Shown one piece after another: positions 25,464 to 35,225 of a DNA stretch of 63,673 bases. The position numbers and the translations under genes are program-made. This DNA is from Lachnospiraceae bacterium A4. Lineage in GTDB: Bacteria > Bacillota > Clostridia > Lachnospirales > Lachnospiraceae. The notes under the pieces are model-generated. The model was given only the letters and a program-made list of their open reading frames with translations, was not told the origin of the DNA and did not search any database. The DNA lies in the NCBI GenBank assembly GCA_000403215.2, contig KE159562.1:70276-133948 (forward strand), in the 5' to 3' direction. The stretch's first letter is position 1. Each line of letters begins with the position of its first letter.

Positions 25464-27544
25464 GACAGCGTATTTTAGAGATGACACTGACAATAAATCG
25501 TCAGAAGGCGGGCAGGCAGCCTCTGACGTTGGTATCGAGGGAGGAGACGGCAGACATGCTTCGCCTGACATACAAAGGGGAAAGCGTCTGCGCCGTCCTG
25601 ACGGCAGAGGAGAGCAGCACGGCGAACAACGGCACGATCTGGAAATGTTCGATTGCGTTACAGCTTCAAAGCGAGGCGTTTCGCGAGAACGACAATCTGG
25701 CTGCCGCGGCGCCTGTGGCAGTCGGGATAAAGTTCTCTGTGCAGCCGCAGCGCATGACGGCACTGCATCTGCACCGCGACTGGTGGACAAGGCCGGCGTT
25801 TATACAGAATTTTGACGAGATGCCAGAGCGGACACAGGTGCTCTGTATGGAGTATGATGCGGAGTACGGCTGTCTGCTTCCAATGGCGGGAAACGCATTT
25901 AAGACGATGGCAAAAGCCGGGAAGCCCGGGGAGCTGACGCTGGAAATGACCGCATACATGGGCGGGATTAGCAAAATGGACGAGACGGTGTTTTATCTGG
26001 CAGGGGAAGCAAATATCTACGCGGCCGTCCGATCGGCGTTTGCGGCAGCGCTTGCACAGAAGGGACTTCCCGGAAAAAGTCAGAAAGAGTACCCGGAGAT
26101 GTTCGAGTATCTGGGCTGGTGCAGTTGGGATGCCTTCTATACAGACATTTCGGAGAAGAAAGTGCGAAAGAAGGCGGACGAGCTGGCAGAGAAGCAGGTG
26201 CCTGTGCGCTGGTTTTTGATGGACGATGGCTGGTTGTCCGTGCGGGAACAGCGGCTGTATCATCTGATGCCGGAAAAAGAAAAGTTTCCGGATGGATTTC
26301 GCAGCATGATCTCTGCGATCAAAAAAAGGGGCAGCGTGGACTGGTTCGGCGTATGGCATGCACTCGGCGGCTACTGGGGCGGGCTGGAACCAGATTCCGA
26401 TGCTGCCGTGCAGGAGCGGGAGCATCTGTACAGGACGGCGGACGGCAAGTGCCTTCCCTATCCGTCTGCTGAAAAGGGATATGGTTTCTACCGGGACTGG
26501 TATGAGGCGCTGAGAGCGGAGGGAATTGATTTTGTCAAGGTGGACGGGCAGAGTGCTGTTAAGAACTACTATGAGAACAATCTGCCTGTCTGTCAGGCGG
26601 CACGGGAGACGCACAGAGCGCTCGAGGGCGCCGCAGGTGCCTATATGGGCGGCAGGCTTATCAACTGTATGGGGATGGCGATGGAGAATATTCTTGGCCG
26701 TCCCGGTTCCGCTATCAGCCGCAACAGTGATGATTTTGTGCCGGAGAGCGAGAACGGCTTTGCCGAGCATCTGCTGCAAAACGGATACAATGCTGTCTAC
26801 CACGATGAGGTGTATTACTGTGACTGGGATATGTTCTGGACGCATCACCGCGACGCGGTTAAGCATGGCATCTTGAGGGCAGTGAGCGGCGGCCCTGTTT
26901 ATTTTAGCGACCGAATTGGGGATACTGATCTGGCAGCGGTTCTGCCGCTCGTGTACAGGGACGGAAGGATTCTGCGCATGGACCGTGCGGCGAAGCCCTC
27001 CCCTGACTGCATCTTTCACGATCCGTCGAAGGAGGGACTGCTCAAACTCACTAATACAGCGGACTGTGGCATGGGACGAAAGGGCGGTGCCATTGCTGTA
27101 TTTAACTTGTGTGGCAGGGCGGAGCGCTGTGACATCGGGGCGGAGGATATCTATGATCTGAGTCAGGAGGATTTGGCAGAATACTATCTGTATGATGTGA
27201 TTGGGAAGTGCGGCAGGACGATTTGCCGGAAGGAGCACAGCACAGTGACGCTTCCGGCGGACGGCTGCGGGCTTTATCTGCTGGTTCCGGTCATTGGCGG
27301 GAGAGCCTGTGTGGGCCTTGCGGACAAGTATATCGCGTTTCATGCCATCGCTGAGATGATGCAGAATGAGGCAGGAATGCATATTGCGGCGCGGGAATGC
27401 GGGGCATTTGTCTTTTATCAGGAGCAGCCGCCTAAGCGCGTGCTGGTAAACGGAATTGATGTCACGGATCAGATCGCGGTGCGGGATAACCTGTACACGG
27501 TCTGCGGGGAAGGCGCCGGCGGAATGCTGATCACGATTGAGTAA
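25460..27544 (+). CDS. GH36-type glycosidase related to Sip1/raffinose synthase
   Basis: A 694-aa cytoplasmic enzyme of the alpha-galactosidase/raffinose-synthase superfamily. The barrel begins at FEYLGWCSWDAFYTDISEKK (about residue 215). WFLMDDGWL follows, then the nucleophile Asp in DFVKVDGQSAVKNYY (about 362) and a second acidic cluster, SRNSDDFVPE (about 425), where the acid/base should lie. The N-terminal sandwich is divergent. Plant Sip1-type proteins act on alpha-galactosides such as raffinose; the specificity here is not predictable. The start overlaps the mannosidase stop (ATGA). Confidence 0.82.
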   Translation: MRQRILEMTLTINRQKAGRQPLTLVSREETADMLRLTYKGESVCAVLTAEESSTANNGTIWKCSIALQLQSEAFRENDNLAAAAPVAVGIKFSVQPQRMTALHLHRDWWTRPAFIQNFDEMPERTQVLCMEYDAEYGCLLPMAGNAFKTMAKAGKPGELTLEMTAYMGGISKMDETVFYLAGEANIYAAVRSAFAAALAQKGLPGKSQKEYPEMFEYLGWCSWDAFYTDISEKKVRKKADELAEKQVPVRWFLMDDGWLSVREQRLYHLMPEKEKFPDGFRSMISAIKKRGSVDWFGVWHALGGYWGGLEPDSDAAVQEREHLYRTADGKCLPYPSAEKGYGFYRDWYEALRAEGIDFVKVDGQSAVKNYYENNLPVCQAARETHRALEGAAGAYMGGRLINCMGMAMENILGRPGSAISRNSDDFVPESENGFAEHLLQNGYNAVYHDEVYYCDWDMFWTHHRDAVKHGILRAVSGGPVYFSDRIGDTDLAAVLPLVYRDGRILRMDRAAKPSPDCIFHDPSKEGLLKLTNTADCGMGRKGGAIAVFNLCGRAERCDIGAEDIYDLSQEDLAEYYLYDVIGKCGRTICRKEHSTVTLPADGCGLYLLVPVIGGRACVGLADKYIAFHAIAEMMQNEAGMHIAARECGAFVFYQEQPPKRVLVNGIDVTDQIAVRDNLYTVCGEGAGGMLITIE

Positions 27545-27555
27545 GGAGCAAGAGC

Positions 27556-28170
27556 ATGATGTATGAGAAGGAAAAACAGGAATTGGTAACAATATGCCAT
27601 TTGTTGTATGAGAGAAATCTTGTGGCGGCAAGTGATGGAAACGTCAGTCTGCGTGTCTCAGACACACAGATTCTGCTGACACCCTCAGGCAGAAATAAGG
27701 GGCTGGTGCAGGCGGATGAAATTGTGGTGATCGGCTTGGAGGGAAGTGTCGTGGACGGGGCGGGAAAGGTGTCCAAGGAATATCCGATGCACCGGGAGAT
27801 TTACCGCAGGCGTGCGGACATCAGAGCGGTGGTGCATACGCACCCTGTCTATGCGACAGCGTTTGCCATGGCGGGGAAAAATCTGCCGGAGAATTACCTG
27901 ATCGAGTCGCGCATGATGCTCGGCAGGACAGCACTGGCGGACTACGCTGCGCCGGGGTCGCTGGAACTGGTGGATGCCATATCCCCCCACATTCAGGCGT
28001 GCAGCGCGATACTGCTCAAAAACCACGGTGCGCTGACGCTGGGAAAAAACCTCGAGGATGCATTTAATAAGATGGAGGTGCTCGAGAGTATTGCAAAGAC
28101 GATCATCGTATCGCGGATCATCGGGGAGCCGGTGGTGATTCCGGAGAATGAGATGGCAAAAATGAAATAG
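27556..28170 (+). CDS. class II aldolase/adducin-family protein (FucA or OtnC-like)
   Basis: A 204-aa zinc aldolase. Its catalytic features are the N-terminal ERNLVAASDGNVSLRV, the acidic residue in YPMHREIYRRR, the zinc His pair in VVHTHPVYATAFA (about residues 92-104) and the later His in LLKNHGALTLGKNL (about 155). It is like L-fuculose-phosphate aldolase, but members of the same fold act as 3-oxo-4-phosphotetronate decarboxylases (OtnC) together with DUF1537 kinases such as the one at 19303. That pairing makes a tetronate-type route possible but unproven. A GTAAGGAGCAAGAGC site precedes the ATG. Confidence 0.85.
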   Translation: MMYEKEKQELVTICHLLYERNLVAASDGNVSLRVSDTQILLTPSGRNKGLVQADEIVVIGLEGSVVDGAGKVSKEYPMHREIYRRRADIRAVVHTHPVYATAFAMAGKNLPENYLIESRMMLGRTALADYAAPGSLELVDAISPHIQACSAILLKNHGALTLGKNLEDAFNKMEVLESIAKTIIVSRIIGEPVVIPENEMAKMK

Positions 28171-28186
28171 TGGAGAGGGAATTGAT

Positions 28187-28405
28187 ATGTAACAGTTCAT
28201 TGCAGCGAAAGAGCATGGAATAGAGCTTGTCTTTGCGGAGAAGCGGGAGCCGCGCAGTGAGGACGGCCACAAACTCGAGATCGCACAGCGGGATGAGGAA
28301 AACGGGATTCTTGTGATCCGTCATTTCCGGATTGTGAAGGGCACCAGTCTGATCGAGACATGGACGGAGGTCTGCAATGAGGGGAGAAGCTTTGTGGAGG
28401 AATGA
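28187..28405 (+). pseudogene. fragment of a GH36 alpha-galactosidase N-terminal domain
   Basis: A good ribosome site (GGAGAGGG) and an ATG at 28187 are followed at once by TAA. The same frame then stays open for 70 codons to a TGA at 28403. The peptide contains EDGHKLEIAQRDEENGILV, IRHFRIVKGTSLIETWTEV and CNEG, which fit the beta-sandwich that starts GH36 alpha-galactosidases ('L.v...De..gl.v...yri'). The catalytic barrel is absent. I read it as what is left after a deletion that removed most of an alpha-galactosidase gene, leaving the following GH13 gene in its place. Confidence 0.6.
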
Positions 28406-28407
28406 TT

Positions 28408-29841
28408 ATGAAAAACGAAATTATGCTGATAACCTATGCGGACAGCTTGGGCAGCAACTTAAAAGAGCTTAAAACAGTACTGGACAGGCATTTTAGCCGC
28501 GAGATCGGGGCTGTCCATATTCTTCCTTTTTTTCCGAGCAGCGGCGACCGCGGCTTCGCGCCGTTGACCTACAAGGAGGTGGATCCTGCTTTTGGAGACT
28601 GGGAGGACATCAGGGCACTTGCAGCGGACTATGAGCTGATGTTTGATTTTATGATCAATCATATTTCCCGTCAGTCGGCACAATTTAAAGATTTTGTGGA
28701 GAAGCATGACGCGTCCCCATATAAGGATATGTTTATTCGGTTCAAGGACTTCTGGCCGCAGAAAACACCCACGCCGGAAGAGGTGGCGATGCTGAACAAA
28801 CGCAAAGACCATGCGCCCTGCGAACGGATTGAGTTTGCGGATGGCGCGTCGGAGGAAATCTGGTGTACGTTCAGTGAGGAGCAGATGGATCTGAATATGG
28901 AATCCGCACAGACGTGGGATTTTGTCGGGCATTCCCTGCGGTTTCTGATGGAACACGGGGCCTCCATGGTCAGGCTGGACGCGTTTGCGTTTGCGACGAA
29001 GAAGTACGGGACTTCGTGCTTTTTTGTGGAGCCGGAGATGTGGGAGCTGATGGGGCGCGTGCAGCGAATCCTCGACGAACGAAATATTCCGATGCTGCCG
29101 GAAATACACGACCACTACACCCTTCAGCTAAAAATCGCAGAAAAAGGCTATGCCGTATACGACTTTGCGCTTCCGGTGCTGGTGCTGCACACGCTTTACA
29201 CCAAAAACAGCAGGCGGTTAAAGCACTGGATGGAAATCTGCCCGCGCAATCAGTATACGACGCTGGATACGCATGACGGTATCGGCATGGTGGATGTGTG
29301 GGATTTGCTCAGCGAGGAGGAGCTTGATGCTGTCAGTGAGCGGACGAAAGCGTACGGGGCAAATTTTAAGATGGATTTTTCGGAGAAGGCAAAGGATAAG
29401 CCCGTTGTGTATCAGATCAACTGTACGTATTATTCCGCGCTCGGCGAGGATGACAGGGCGTATTTGCTGGCGCGCGCAATCCAGTTTTTCGCGCCGGGTG
29501 TTCCTCAGGTGTATTATATGGGACTGCTTGCCGGGGAGAATGATTATGAGCTGATGGAGCGGACCGACTTTCCGCGCAACATCAGCAGGCACAACTATAC
29601 AATGGAGGAGATTGAGCAAAACGTACAGCGCCCGGTAGTGAAGGAGCTGTGCAGGCTTATGAGGCTCCGCAATGAGTACAAGGCATTTGACGGGGAAATT
29701 CTCCTCTCGGATCTGCCGGACGAACAACTGGAAATCACGAGAAGAAGCGGTGGCTGTGAGGCGGTGCTGCGTGCAGATCTTGTGACGAAGGCGTTCTCAA
29801 TCACATGTAAGGATGCCGCTTATAATTATGAAGGAGTGTGA
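28408..29841 (+). CDS. GH13 sucrose-phosphorylase-like enzyme
   Basis: A 477-aa cytoplasmic protein with the length and motifs of GtfA/ScrP sucrose phosphorylases (GH13_18). It begins NEIMLITYADSLGSNLKEL. The nucleophile Asp lies in MVRLDAFAFATKKYGTSCFF (about residue 192), the acid/base Glu in PMLPEIHDHYT (about 232), and the third Asp in TTLDTHDGIGMVDVWD (about 290). The family cleaves sucrose, sucrose 6'-phosphate, glucosylglycerol or glucosylglycerate with phosphate to give glucose 1-phosphate. Which of these is used cannot be read from motifs. GGAGG at 28396-28400 favours the ATG at 28408 over one at 28402. Confidence 0.85.
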   Translation: MKNEIMLITYADSLGSNLKELKTVLDRHFSREIGAVHILPFFPSSGDRGFAPLTYKEVDPAFGDWEDIRALAADYELMFDFMINHISRQSAQFKDFVEKHDASPYKDMFIRFKDFWPQKTPTPEEVAMLNKRKDHAPCERIEFADGASEEIWCTFSEEQMDLNMESAQTWDFVGHSLRFLMEHGASMVRLDAFAFATKKYGTSCFFVEPEMWELMGRVQRILDERNIPMLPEIHDHYTLQLKIAEKGYAVYDFALPVLVLHTLYTKNSRRLKHWMEICPRNQYTTLDTHDGIGMVDVWDLLSEEELDAVSERTKAYGANFKMDFSEKAKDKPVVYQINCTYYSALGEDDRAYLLARAIQFFAPGVPQVYYMGLLAGENDYELMERTDFPRNISRHNYTMEEIEQNVQRPVVKELCRLMRLRNEYKAFDGEILLSDLPDEQLEITRRSGGCEAVLRADLVTKAFSITCKDAAYNYEGV

Positions 29842-29846
29842 CCGGA

Positions 29847-30572
29847 ATGAAATTGATGCCGCATGTTTATCAGGTTGCAGGAGTATCCCTGTCTCATGCC
29901 TACGATGCAGCCGCTTATCTGATCGAAGGGACAGAGGGATTATATTTATTGGACTGCGGGACACCGGACGGGTTTGAGGCGATTATTGGCAACATACAAA
30001 AACTGCAGTTTGCGCCGGAGGATATCCGGGCGGTCTACGGAACACACGGCCACTATGATCATGTGGGGGCTGCGGTGCTTTTTAAGCAAAAATACGGCTG
30101 CAGTCTTTGCCTGCACGAGGAGGATGTCAGGCAGGTGGAGGAGGCAGATCCAGTGAAAACGACGGCGGAGATCTTGTATGGCAGAGCGTTTCCGCCCTGT
30201 CAGGTGGACAGGAGACTCGCAGACGGCGACACGGTTGAATTTGGGAACGGAATCGCTATGGAAGTGCTGCACACGCCGGGACATACGCCGGGGAGCGTGT
30301 GCTTTGCGCTGGACTGCGCCGGCTATGCTTTTCTGGTTGCGGGAGATACTGTCTGGGGCGGTTTCAGCAGGCAGATCGGCTCTGATGAGGCGCGGTGGCG
30401 GGAGAGTCTCGAGAAGCTGACCAGACGGCATTTTGACGGCTATACATTCGGACATATTGGCGCGAACGTGGTGGCGGATGCCGATGCCCGTCTGGCAGAG
30501 GCAAAGCGCCAGTTTGCAACTTACTACAATCCATGGTTTAAGCCGATGAAAGAGACGTTTCGCTATAACTGA
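29847..30572 (+). CDS. metallo-beta-lactamase-fold hydrolase
   Basis: A 241-aa cytoplasmic protein of the glyoxalase II-like subgroup. The metal-binding HxHxDH motif is in GTHGHYDHVGAAVLF (about residues 67-81). Further ligands are in LHTPGHTPGSVCF, VAGDTVWGG and FGHIGAN. Such enzymes hydrolyse thioesters, phosphate esters or lactones. Within the sugar operon a lactonase role on an oxidised sugar is possible but only a guess. AAGGAG at 29831 fits the ATG at 29847 best; a GTG at 29838 overlaps the upstream stop. Confidence 0.82.
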   Translation: MKLMPHVYQVAGVSLSHAYDAAAYLIEGTEGLYLLDCGTPDGFEAIIGNIQKLQFAPEDIRAVYGTHGHYDHVGAAVLFKQKYGCSLCLHEEDVRQVEEADPVKTTAEILYGRAFPPCQVDRRLADGDTVEFGNGIAMEVLHTPGHTPGSVCFALDCAGYAFLVAGDTVWGGFSRQIGSDEARWRESLEKLTRRHFDGYTFGHIGANVVADADARLAEAKRQFATYYNPWFKPMKETFRYN

Positions 30573-30594
30573 CACGAAAGGAACAGGTTTTGAT

Positions 30595-33087
30595 ATGGAT
30601 GATACCAAAAGAAACAAGAAAAAACTCTATATGATCGGAAACTCTCATATTGACCCGGTCTGGTTCTGGGACTGGGACGAGGGGATGCAGGAGGTAAAGG
30701 CTACTTTTTCCTCAGTGCTTGAGCGGATGCGGGAGTATCCAAAGATGCGGTTTACGTCCACCTCCTCCGCGTTCTTTGAATGGATTGAGGCGATCGCGCC
30801 AAAGATGTTTGAGGAGATCAGGGAGCGCGTGGCGCAGGGCAGGTGGGAACTGACAGGCGGCTGGTTTATTGAGCCGGACTGCATCCTTCCCTGCGGAGAG
30901 GCCTTTGTCAGGCAGGGGCTTTACGGACAGCGCTATTTTGAAGAAAAGTTCGGACAAATCTGCAAAACAGGTTCCAATGTGGACAGCTTCGGGCACAATC
31001 CAACATTGCCGCAGATTCTGAGTAAGAGTGGAATGGAAGAGTATGTATTCATGCGTCCCCGTCTGGAAACGCCTGTGTTTCGGTGGGAGAGTGCGGATGG
31101 AAGCCATGTGAACGCCATCAGTCTGCCAAGCGAGTACACGACCTGGTTTTATGAATCCACGAAGGAAGCAATGGAGATGTCATGCAAAGCGGCAGATGGC
31201 GCGAAGCTGCACAGTATGGCATGCTGTTACGGCGTGGGCAATCACGGAGGTGGTCCGACGAAGCAGAATATAGAGACGGTGGAGTCGCTTCGGACGGATT
31301 TTGAGAACGGGGAGGACTGTGAAGTGCGTTTTGGTTCCTTCCGGCAGTTCTTTGACAGTCTGACGGATGCAGAGCGGGCGGCTCTCCCGGTGAGGAAGGA
31401 ATTTTTCGACAAGGTGAACACGGGATGTTATTCGATGGACAGCGTGGTCAAATGCCATAACCGCATTGCGCAGGAACGCTTAAAGACAGCAGACGGGATA
31501 CTTGTAATAGAGCATATTCTGACTGGAACAAAAAATCCGCTCGGGAAGCGGGTAAAGGAACTGTGGAAAACACTGCTGTTCTGCCAGTTTCACGATACGC
31601 TTGGCGGCACGGCGGTGAAGGCGGCGCGGGATGAGGCAGTCCGCCAGCTCTCTGCTGTGTGTGCGGAGTGTAAGAAAATCTGGACGCTCTCGATGCAGAA
31701 TGTTGTCAATGCGCAGGACACTGCAGGAGAAGGGTTTCCGCTCTTTTTGTTCAATCCGGACGGTATGCCCTACGAGGGTCCTGTGAGTGTGGAGATCAGT
31801 TGGTTCTGCAAGGATGGGCTGACACTTCTGGACCCCGACGGGGAAGAGATCGCGTATCAGAGAACCTACACAGCGGCGAAGACGCGCAATTACAATCTGG
31901 GAGGTAGGCGCACGATCGTCTTTGACGCGCGGATACCGGCGGCCGGATTTGCTGTTTACCGCACAGTGCCTGGACGTCCGAAAAAGGCATGCGACGTGCG
32001 CAGGGAACCGGAATTTTCGCTGGAGCACAATGTGACCGGCGAGGGGGACTGGAACCCATATCTGCTCGAAAACGCATATATCCGCCTGCGGTTCAGTGAG
32101 GAGGGATATCTGGCATGTCTGTATGACAAGGAACATGACTACGAGGCATTGCAGGGTGCAGTCTCTTTCCCGATTCAGATTGATGAGCGGGACAGCTGGG
32201 GAGGCAGGCAGGAACTGCGCTTTGAGGACAGCGGGGAGACGCTGGTGTTCAGGGGACTTGAGACGGTGGAGAGCGGCTGTATGCGCAAGGTAGTGCGCGC
32301 GGTTTATGAGAGCAGAGACGGCAGCAGGCTCTGTCAGGAGTATGTACTTTATCACAGCGCGCGGGAGGTGCTGGTGACAAACCGCCTCTACTGGAACCAG
32401 GAGTGGCGGATGCTGCATATGGAACTTCCGCTCTCGGTCAGCGATGCCGAGGTGTTTGCGGAGTGCGCGTACGGCACGGTGCACCACGCGGAAGCGGACG
32501 GCGGGGAGCGCAGTATGCACCGCTTCATAGATGTCACACAGACAGGGCAGCCGGGGCTTTGTATTGCAAATGACGTTAAGTATACATATGTGTTGAACGG
32601 GAATGTGCTTCGTCTCCCGCTGGCGCGCAGTGCGATCTTTGCGCAGGGCTGCGGGAAGAACTGGTACAATCCGCTGGAGGGATATGAGTATGCGGATATT
32701 GGCAGTCAGGAGTTCTGTTTTCTGCTGCGCCCTCATGGGGCGGCGCTTGACCAGCGTGAGCGTTACCGCATGGCGAGGCGGCTCGGTATCCCATATCTGA
32801 GTCTGGCGGACAACATTCACGGCGGAAAGTCACAGGAGAAAGTGCGCTCTGCTTTTTCTGCCGAGGGTGACGGCGTGGAGCTTGTCTGGGCAAAGATGGC
32901 GGAGGACAATGACGGGATTGTGATTCGGCTGCTGGAGACAAAGGGAAGGGATCAACAAGGGATTTTACATATCAATGGACATGCCTATCCGTTCCGAATA
33001 GGACATGATGCGATAGAGACAATGAAATTAGACGACCGTACGAAGGAAGTCAGGCGTGTGAATTTGTTGGAGAAAGAAAGGATATGA
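30595..33087 (+). CDS. GH38 alpha-mannosidase, paralogue 3 (830 aa)
   Basis: A full-length cytoplasmic alpha-mannosidase of the same subgroup as paralogue 1. The zinc ligands are in YMIGNSHIDPVWFWDWDEGM (about residues 13-32), the nucleophile Asp in GSNVDSFGHNPTLPQILSKS (about 132) and a His ligand in FCQFHDTLGGTAVKAARDEA. The middle helical domain is complete, including KCHNRIAQERLKTADGIL. The C-terminal sandwich runs to HDAIETMKL. AAAGGAACAGG precedes the ATG. The stop overlaps the GH3 start by four bases. Confidence 0.92.
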   Translation: MDDTKRNKKKLYMIGNSHIDPVWFWDWDEGMQEVKATFSSVLERMREYPKMRFTSTSSAFFEWIEAIAPKMFEEIRERVAQGRWELTGGWFIEPDCILPCGEAFVRQGLYGQRYFEEKFGQICKTGSNVDSFGHNPTLPQILSKSGMEEYVFMRPRLETPVFRWESADGSHVNAISLPSEYTTWFYESTKEAMEMSCKAADGAKLHSMACCYGVGNHGGGPTKQNIETVESLRTDFENGEDCEVRFGSFRQFFDSLTDAERAALPVRKEFFDKVNTGCYSMDSVVKCHNRIAQERLKTADGILVIEHILTGTKNPLGKRVKELWKTLLFCQFHDTLGGTAVKAARDEAVRQLSAVCAECKKIWTLSMQNVVNAQDTAGEGFPLFLFNPDGMPYEGPVSVEISWFCKDGLTLLDPDGEEIAYQRTYTAAKTRNYNLGGRRTIVFDARIPAAGFAVYRTVPGRPKKACDVRREPEFSLEHNVTGEGDWNPYLLENAYIRLRFSEEGYLACLYDKEHDYEALQGAVSFPIQIDERDSWGGRQELRFEDSGETLVFRGLETVESGCMRKVVRAVYESRDGSRLCQEYVLYHSAREVLVTNRLYWNQEWRMLHMELPLSVSDAEVFAECAYGTVHHAEADGGERSMHRFIDVTQTGQPGLCIANDVKYTYVLNGNVLRLPLARSAIFAQGCGKNWYNPLEGYEYADIGSQEFCFLLRPHGAALDQRERYRMARRLGIPYLSLADNIHGGKSQEKVRSAFSAEGDGVELVWAKMAEDNDGIVIRLLETKGRDQQGILHINGHAYPFRIGHDAIETMKLDDRTKEVRRVNLLEKERI

Positions 33088-35207
33088 ATATGGAACGATA
33101 TGAGGACGAGACGCTGTCTTTCGAAGAGCGGGCAGCAGATATGACGGCACATATGACGCTGGAAGAATGTGCTTCACAGATGCTGTTCGGGGCTGCGAAG
33201 GTGGAGCATGTGGGGATTCCTTTTTATAACTGGTGGAACGAGGCACTGCACGGTGTGGCGCGGTGCGGTATGGCGACTGTATTCCCGCAGGCGATCGGTA
33301 TGGCGGCAGCGTTTGACGCGCAGCTTCTCAAAAGGGCGGCAGAGGTCATTTCGACCGAGGGGCGCGCCAAGTACAACATGTACCAGAAGTATGAGGATTA
33401 TGGTATTTACAAAGGAATCACCTACTGGTCGCCGAACGTGAATATTTTCCGCGATCCCAGATGGGGGCGCGGGCAGGAAACTTACGGGGAGGATCCGTAT
33501 TTGACGGGATGCCTGGGCGCCGCCTTTGTGGAGGGACTGCAAGGAGATGATCCCAGATATCTCAAGACAGCAGCGTGTGCCAAACATTTTGCCGTGCACA
33601 GCGGTCCGGAGAAGGTGCGCCATGAGTTTGATGCCGTGGCGTCGCCAAAGGACATGGAAGAGACGTATCTCCCGGCGTTTAAACGACTGGTGGACTGCGG
33701 CGTGGAAGGCTTCATGGGTGCTTATAACAGGACGAACGGAGAGCCATGCTGCGGCAGTCGGACGCTGCTTGCGGAGCTTCTGCGCAGGAAGTGGGGATTT
33801 AAGGGATACATCACCTCAGACTGCTGGGCAGTCTCTGATTTTCACCTGCATCACGGCGTGACCGTGACGCCGACGGATTCGGTGCAGCTGGCGCTGGAGA
33901 ATGGCTGCGATTTAAACTGCGGCAATATGTATGCCTATATCATGCAGGCGTATGAGGAGGGGAAGATTACGGAGGAAATGATCCGCACCTCGTGCACAAG
34001 ACTCCTGACGACGCGCATGAAACTGGGAATGTTTGACCAGAAGACGCCTTTTGATGCCATCGGTATGGAGGTTGTGGACTGCGAAGCGCATCGGGCAGTG
34101 AATGAGGAGATGACACGGGCATCCATGGTTCTTCTGAAAAATAACGGAATACTGCCGCTTGACAAAAAGAAGATCAGGACCATTGCCGTGATCGGGCCAA
34201 ATGCCAACTCGATCAATGCCCTGGAGGGCAATTACCATGGCACGGCGAATCAATACATCACTGTCCTGGAGGGAATCCGTGCGGAATTTGCGGAAGCGAG
34301 GATTCATTACTGTGAGGGTTCTCATTTGTATGAATATAAGCTTGAGGACCCGGGATACGCCGGAGACCGTCTGGGCGAGGTAAAGGGAATGACTGACGAG
34401 GCGGATGTGGTCATTTTGGTTACGGGTCTGGATGAGACGATCGAGGGGGAGGAAATGGCAGACAGGGAGATGGGCGGAGACAAGGCAGATCTCTATCTGC
34501 CTCAGTGTCAGCAGGATCTTGTGCGGACAGCCTGTGAGAGAAAAACGCCGGTTGTGCTGGTGAATCTGTCGGGGAGTGCGATTGACTTTGCATACGGCAA
34601 TGACCATGCGGACGCCATCATTCAAGCGTGGTATCCCGGAGGGCTTGGCGGAAAAGTGATCGCGGAGCTGTTGGCAGGAAAGTATAGCCCCAGTGGCAGG
34701 CTTCCGGTGACCTTCTACCATAATGAGAACAGCCTGCCGGAATTTACGGATTATTCCATGGATGGCAGAACCTATAAGTTTCTTAGAGAGGATCCGCTGT
34801 TCCCGTTTGGCTTCGGGCTGTCATACACCTCCTTTGCCTACAGCGGATTAAAGCTATCAGACAGCTTCCGTGCGGGCGAGAAGGTATCCGGCTCTGTGCG
34901 GGTGAAGAATACGGGCGCCGTTCCCGGAAGGGAGGTCATCCAGGTTTATGTGAGGGATATGGGGGCATCAGTGAGAGTGCCGCACCATAAGCTCTGCCAG
35001 TTTCAGAGTGTCTTTTTGCAGCCTGGGGAAGAGCGGGAAGTGGCATTTGAGATTGACGCGGAGCAGTTTGAGATCATCCGGGACGATGGCAGCAGGGTGT
35101 ACGAGCCTGGCGTGTTTGGCATCTTTGTGGGCGGCAGCCAGCCGGACGCTTACAGTGAGGAACTTGCGGGGAGCAAAACAGTGCACAGAGATATCGCAAT
35201 GCAGTGA
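33084..35207 (+). CDS. GH3 beta-glycosidase (beta-glucosidase/xylosidase type)
   Basis: A 707-aa cytoplasmic enzyme. The N-terminal barrel contains IPFYNWWNEALHGVAR, YWSPNVNIFRDPRWGRGQET and the nucleophile Asp in GYITSDCWAVSDFHLHHG (about residue 246). The second domain holds the likely acid/base Glu in TGLDETIEGEEMADRE, and a fibronectin-III-like domain closes the protein (VKNTGAVPGREVIQVYVRDM). The WWNEALHG/SDCWA pattern is usual for the xylosidase/glucosidase branch with exo activity on short beta-linked sugars. It adds a beta-cleaving activity to a mostly alpha-cleaving set. An ATG at 33090 is an alternative start. Confidence 0.9.
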   Translation: MNMERYEDETLSFEERAADMTAHMTLEECASQMLFGAAKVEHVGIPFYNWWNEALHGVARCGMATVFPQAIGMAAAFDAQLLKRAAEVISTEGRAKYNMYQKYEDYGIYKGITYWSPNVNIFRDPRWGRGQETYGEDPYLTGCLGAAFVEGLQGDDPRYLKTAACAKHFAVHSGPEKVRHEFDAVASPKDMEETYLPAFKRLVDCGVEGFMGAYNRTNGEPCCGSRTLLAELLRRKWGFKGYITSDCWAVSDFHLHHGVTVTPTDSVQLALENGCDLNCGNMYAYIMQAYEEGKITEEMIRTSCTRLLTTRMKLGMFDQKTPFDAIGMEVVDCEAHRAVNEEMTRASMVLLKNNGILPLDKKKIRTIAVIGPNANSINALEGNYHGTANQYITVLEGIRAEFAEARIHYCEGSHLYEYKLEDPGYAGDRLGEVKGMTDEADVVILVTGLDETIEGEEMADREMGGDKADLYLPQCQQDLVRTACERKTPVVLVNLSGSAIDFAYGNDHADAIIQAWYPGGLGGKVIAELLAGKYSPSGRLPVTFYHNENSLPEFTDYSMDGRTYKFLREDPLFPFGFGLSYTSFAYSGLKLSDSFRAGEKVSGSVRVKNTGAVPGREVIQVYVRDMGASVRVPHHKLCQFQSVFLQPGEEREVAFEIDAEQFEIIRDDGSRVYEPGVFGIFVGGSQPDAYSEELAGSKTVHRDIAMQ

Positions 35208-35225
35208 AATATGATGGAGAATGTT

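Noticed and set aside
25658-27631. A 657-codon minus-strand ORF opposite the GH36-type gene
   Set aside because: It lies wholly antisense to a gene with clear catalytic motifs, its translation is rich in His, Arg, Cys and Pro as expected for a shadow frame, and it has no ribosome site.
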